Below are positions 4,479 through 6,889 of a DNA stretch of 6,889 bases, piece after piece. Source of the stretch: Deltaproteobacteria bacterium (GTDB lineage: Bacteria; Desulfobacterota; Desulfobacteria; Desulfobacterales; ETH-SRB1); the NCBI GenBank assembly GCA_030627475.1, contig DAOURZ010000070.1:1-6889 (forward strand), given 5' to 3'. Position numbers and translations under genes: made by a program. Within the stretch, counting starts at the first letter, position 1. Each line of letters opens with the position of its first letter. The notes under the pieces were generated by a model. It worked only from the letters and a program-made list of their open reading frames with translations. It was not told the DNA's origin and searched no databases.

Positions 4479-5876
4479 ATGATCGAACAATCAAATGATA
4501 ACAACGGAAAGAAGACGGCGGTCTTGTTTTCAGTTCAAACTCATGGCGTTTCCGATGAGGAGAACGATTCGTCTCTTCTCGAACTCAGGCGTTTGGTTAA
4601 AACCATGGGCCTCAAGGTCGTCGCAACGCTAACGCAACGCCGCCCTAAATCTGAGACGGGAACCTTATTGGGCGCAGGAAAATTAAAAGAACTTGCCGGC
4701 TATACCGGCGGCACTGGAATTGTTGAAGGATTTAGCCGGAAATCAAAAGATGAAACCTGCGACGACATGGATGAAGATTATCCAGTCGGCAGTCTCGCCA
4801 GCTCGGATGAAGAGAGTTCAAGCGATGACCCAATGGCAAAAAACAGCGTGCAAGCCAATGTTGTCGTCTATGATGGTGAAATTTCCACTAAGCAATTGAA
4901 AAACATTGAGAAAGCGACCGGCGTCGAAGTACTAGACCGAACCGGTGTGATCCTCGAAATATTCAGCCGCCATGCCAAAAGCCGAGAGGCCCTCATTCAA
5001 GTGGAGATCGCCAAGTTGACTTATTTGGCGCCAAGGCTAAGGGCATCTAATATTGGAGGTGATCGTCAAGGCGGCGGTATTGGATCTAAAGGCACAGGAG
5101 AGACTTCTCACGAACTCGACAAACGTCGTATTAGAGACCGCATATCCGAACTAAAGTCACGCCTTGTTGGAATTCGTGACGAGCAAAATAGACGGCGCAG
5201 CCGCAGGAAAGAAAATTTCCAGGTCTCTCTGGTCGGTTATACCAATGCCGGCAAATCGTCGCTGATGCGAAAACTGACCGGTAGCGATGTATTGGTAGAG
5301 GATAAATTATTTGCAACGCTTGATACCCGTGTGAAATCTTTGCAGCCAAAGGCTTTTCCTCCAGTACTCGTCTCCGATACCGTTGGATTTATAAAGAAAT
5401 TACCTCACGATTTAGTTGCATCTTTCCAATCTACTCTTGATGAGGCGCTTGCCGCTTCGTTACTTTTGTTTACGATCGATGTCTCCGATCCGGCTTTCCG
5501 ATCTCAATTGGTTGTGACGCAATCGGTCCTGAAAGAGATCGGTGGTGAAAAAATTCCAAGCTGGCTAATCCTGAACAAAATTGACAAACTCACAACCGGG
5601 GAGCTGGAAGAGCTACACCGTGAATTTCCCTATGGAATCTTCATCTCTGCGCATAACCCCGAGGATGTCGCATTTCTACGAAAGAAAATTCTTCAGTATT
5701 TCGAATCAAATATGATCAAAACTACGATGGTGATCCCGTACGACAAAGGACACCTTTTAGGACAGTTAAGAACCAAAGCCGGCATCATAAATGAATCCTA
5801 CGATGAAACAGGAACGGAAGTAACATTCAAGACTTCCCCAGAAACATTAACCTGGTTACAAAAAAAGATGGATTAA
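4479..5876 (+). CDS. hflX: GTPase HflX
   Basis: This 465-residue protein has an N-terminal HflX domain (about 13-245) with VLDRTGVILEIFSRHAKSRE (151-170), a glycine-rich RQGGGIGSKGTGETSHELD linker (196-214, a variant of the usual GPGETQLETD) and a coiled segment to about 245. The GTPase domain follows: G1 GYTNAGKSS (253-261), G2 FATLD (278-282), G3 DTVGF (300-304), G4 NKID (366-369), G5 SAH (390-392). A C-terminal domain ends at 465. HflX binds the 50S subunit near the E site and splits stalled 70S or 100S ribosomes under stress. E. coli HflX has 426 residues; the extra length is mostly an acidic, serine-rich insert at about 81-124 between GKLKELAGYTGGTG and NVVVYDGE. All nucleotide-binding motifs are intact, so activity is expected. 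ATG 4479 is the first ATG of the frame; the upstream Shine-Dalgarno is poor. The only neighbour on the same strand is rbgA, 162 bases upstream. Confidence 0.92.
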   Translation: MIEQSNDNNGKKTAVLFSVQTHGVSDEENDSSLLELRRLVKTMGLKVVATLTQRRPKSETGTLLGAGKLKELAGYTGGTGIVEGFSRKSKDETCDDMDEDYPVGSLASSDEESSSDDPMAKNSVQANVVVYDGEISTKQLKNIEKATGVEVLDRTGVILEIFSRHAKSREALIQVEIAKLTYLAPRLRASNIGGDRQGGGIGSKGTGETSHELDKRRIRDRISELKSRLVGIRDEQNRRRSRRKENFQVSLVGYTNAGKSSLMRKLTGSDVLVEDKLFATLDTRVKSLQPKAFPPVLVSDTVGFIKKLPHDLVASFQSTLDEALAASLLLFTIDVSDPAFRSQLVVTQSVLKEIGGEKIPSWLILNKIDKLTTGELEELHREFPYGIFISAHNPEDVAFLRKKILQYFESNMIKTTMVIPYDKGHLLGQLRTKAGIINESYDETGTEVTFKTSPETLTWLQKKMD

Positions 5877-5944
5877 ACAGATGGGAACTTGCTTTTTTCG
5901 GCGCAATCCATGGTAGAGATCCGTCGTCGAACGCAGCCTTTTTC

Positions 5945-5989
5945 TTGACAATACTTACCATGGATGTCCCCGAAACGAGTTATTGTCAA
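5945..5989. repeat. Long-loop inverted repeat TTGACAATA/TATTGTCAA enclosing the TGTCCCCG repeat
   Basis: TTGACAATA (5945-5953) is perfectly inverted as TATTGTCAA (5981-5989), enclosing 27 bases, and two more pairs (C5954-G5979, T5955-A5978) can form past a bulged T. The loop carries copy 2 of the CCATGGATGTCCCCG repeat. The right arm overlaps the proposed left end of the IS256-type element. Confidence 0.55.
5958..5984 (+). repeat. Dispersed repeat CCATGGATGTCCCCG, copy 2
   Basis: This matches 3418-3444 at 24 of 27 positions in direct orientation. The two copies flank the rbgA-hflX segment, 2.5 kb apart. It lies 82 bases after the hflX stop. Confidence 0.65.
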
Positions 5990-6861
5990 ATGTTGTGTAT
6001 GGAATTAGGCGGCGTTCCGATTTTCTTCTACTCCATTGATAAATTTAATCCCTTCAATTACTTCTGCCAATCTTTCTGAACGATGGAGACGTTGCCATCT
6101 TTTTTGAGCAGATTGACAAAGTTTAAATGCCATAGTTACAACAGTCGTTGAAGAAAAGCAGCTTCTCACTTTTGCTGTACGCAGCCTAACCGATGAAAAT
6201 GTAGATTCAATCGGATTGGTCGTTCGGATATGCCTCCAGTGCTCTGCCGGAAAATCATAAAAAGTTAACAGTGCATCACGATCTTTTTTAAGACACTTGG
6301 CAGCTTTGGGATATTTTGCCTCGTAAATTTCGATAAAATCATCAAAGTGTTTTTCTGCCTCAGCCTTATCAGGAGCCATCCAAATCTGATGGAGTTTCTC
6401 CTTGGCTTTTGCCTGAATGCTCTTTGGCAATTTATTCAAAACATTGGCGGTTTTATGTACCCAGCATCTTTGCCATCGTGTATTATGATAAACCTTCGTA
6501 AGGGCTTTCCAGAATCCAAGGGCGCCGTCACCAATCGCCAATTCAGGAGCGGCCTTAAGCCCCCTATGCTTCAGGTCGAGAAGTAGCTCGGTCCAGGATA
6601 ATTCGCTTTCCCTGAAACCGCTTTCAAGGGCAAGCAATTCTTTTTTGCCCTCTTTTGTTGCACCGATGATAACCAGAAGACACTGCCGTTCTTCCATGCG
6701 GACATTACAGTAGATGCCGTCAGCCCAGATATATACATATCGTTTATTGGATAAATCGGCTACCAACTTGAAGCGGGACACTTCTGATCCTCTATTTTGA
6801 TTATCTAGGAACAATAATCGTGCAAGATTGCCTTAACGAGGCAAAATAGTTGGACAATAAC
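5979..6861 (-). mobile_element. Probable internally deleted IS256-family insertion sequence
   Basis: GTTATTGTC at 5979-5987, just outside the transposase stop codon, is inverted as GACAATAAC at 6853-6861, beyond its 5' end; similarity continues weakly inward (about 13 of the first 18 bases). These positions are where terminal inverted repeats of an IS256-type element would lie. The enclosed length of 883 bases is shorter than the roughly 1.2-1.4 kb of complete family members, and the transposase lacks its N-terminal region. No 8-9 bp target duplication is visible. The boundaries are an inference from a short match. Confidence 0.45.
6005..6814 (-). CDS. IS256-family (mutator-type) transposase, N-terminally truncated
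   Basis: The minus-strand frame encodes 269 residues of a DDE transposase. Catalytic residues are visible as D32 (YIWADGIY), D96 (LAIGDGALGFW) and E203 (TNPIESTF), with the family's CxxH motif CWVH at 117-120 and the conserved KDRDALLTFYDFPAEHW block (177-193). Complete IS256 transposases have about 400 residues, so about 130 N-terminal residues (DNA-binding region) are missing. A TTG at 6814 opens the frame as listed, but this is probably not a natural start: the same frame has a TAA at 6833-6835, and the usual region of about 15 residues between SRxK and the DLSNKRYVY stretch appears shortened (SRFKLVADLSNKRYVY). The DDE domain could be intact but the protein is likely not able to bind its own ends. 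It transcribes toward hflX, convergent with it. Confidence 0.85.
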   Translation of the reverse strand: MFLDNQNRGSEVSRFKLVADLSNKRYVYIWADGIYCNVRMEERQCLLVIIGATKEGKKELLALESGFRESELSWTELLLDLKHRGLKAAPELAIGDGALGFWKALTKVYHNTRWQRCWVHKTANVLNKLPKSIQAKAKEKLHQIWMAPDKAEAEKHFDDFIEIYEAKYPKAAKCLKKDRDALLTFYDFPAEHWRHIRTTNPIESTFSSVRLRTAKVRSCFSSTTVVTMAFKLCQSAQKRWQRLHRSERLAEVIEGIKFINGVEENRNAA

Positions 6862-6889
6862 GTCTTTGATTTCTCAAATTTTGGCTATA

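Overview
The window looks like a repeat-rich, mostly chromosomal piece of a Gram-negative proteobacterium-like genome, possibly a sulfate-reducing Desulfobacterota (Desulfobacterales). That placement is an inference from the style of the proteins (RhlE, YhbY, HflX, IS256 transposase) and of the dispersed TTGACCCC and TGTCCCCG repeats. No rRNA or other taxonomic marker is present.

Layout. Bases 1-64 (minus) hold the first 21 codons of a gene that runs off the left edge and resembles the N-terminus of a tyrosine recombinase. Diverging from it is a 39-codon remnant of a DUF433 antitoxin-type gene (272-391). Its reading frame runs into a palindromic repeat element (355-499) with 12-bp inverted ends. 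Next come a DEAD-box RNA helicase of RhlE type (587-1837), a YehS/DUF1456 protein (1920-2408) and a YhbY-type CRM-domain RNA-binding protein (2500-2778) whose native GTG start at 2466 is out of frame by one base. Bases 2998-3439 are a decayed PD-(D/E)XK nuclease pseudogene with an in-frame TGA, a one-base shift in a G6 run, and a 3' end lost in a repeat. Two complete GTPase genes follow: an RbgA/YlqF circularly permuted GTPase (3486-4316) and HflX (4479-5876), which carries an unusual acidic, serine-rich insert. The right end (about 5979-6861) is a degenerate IS256-family element on the minus strand, with a transposase lacking its N-terminal part.

How the genes relate. Four of the five apparently functional genes belong to families that act on RNA or ribosomes: RhlE-type helicase, YhbY, RbgA and HflX. 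Only rhlE and yehS are spaced as an obvious transcription unit. The others are separated by repeat debris or pseudogenes. I see no coherent new defence or metabolic system here. The most notable pattern is that dispersed repeats sit at, and partly form, the 3' ends of several genes (DUF433 remnant, yehS, nuclease pseudogene) and lie near the ends of yhbY and hflX.

No stretch longer than 300 bases lacks a gene or pseudogene. Two of the lesions (extra A in yhbY, extra G in the nuclease) are one-base length changes in homopolymers, so sequencing error must be kept in mind.
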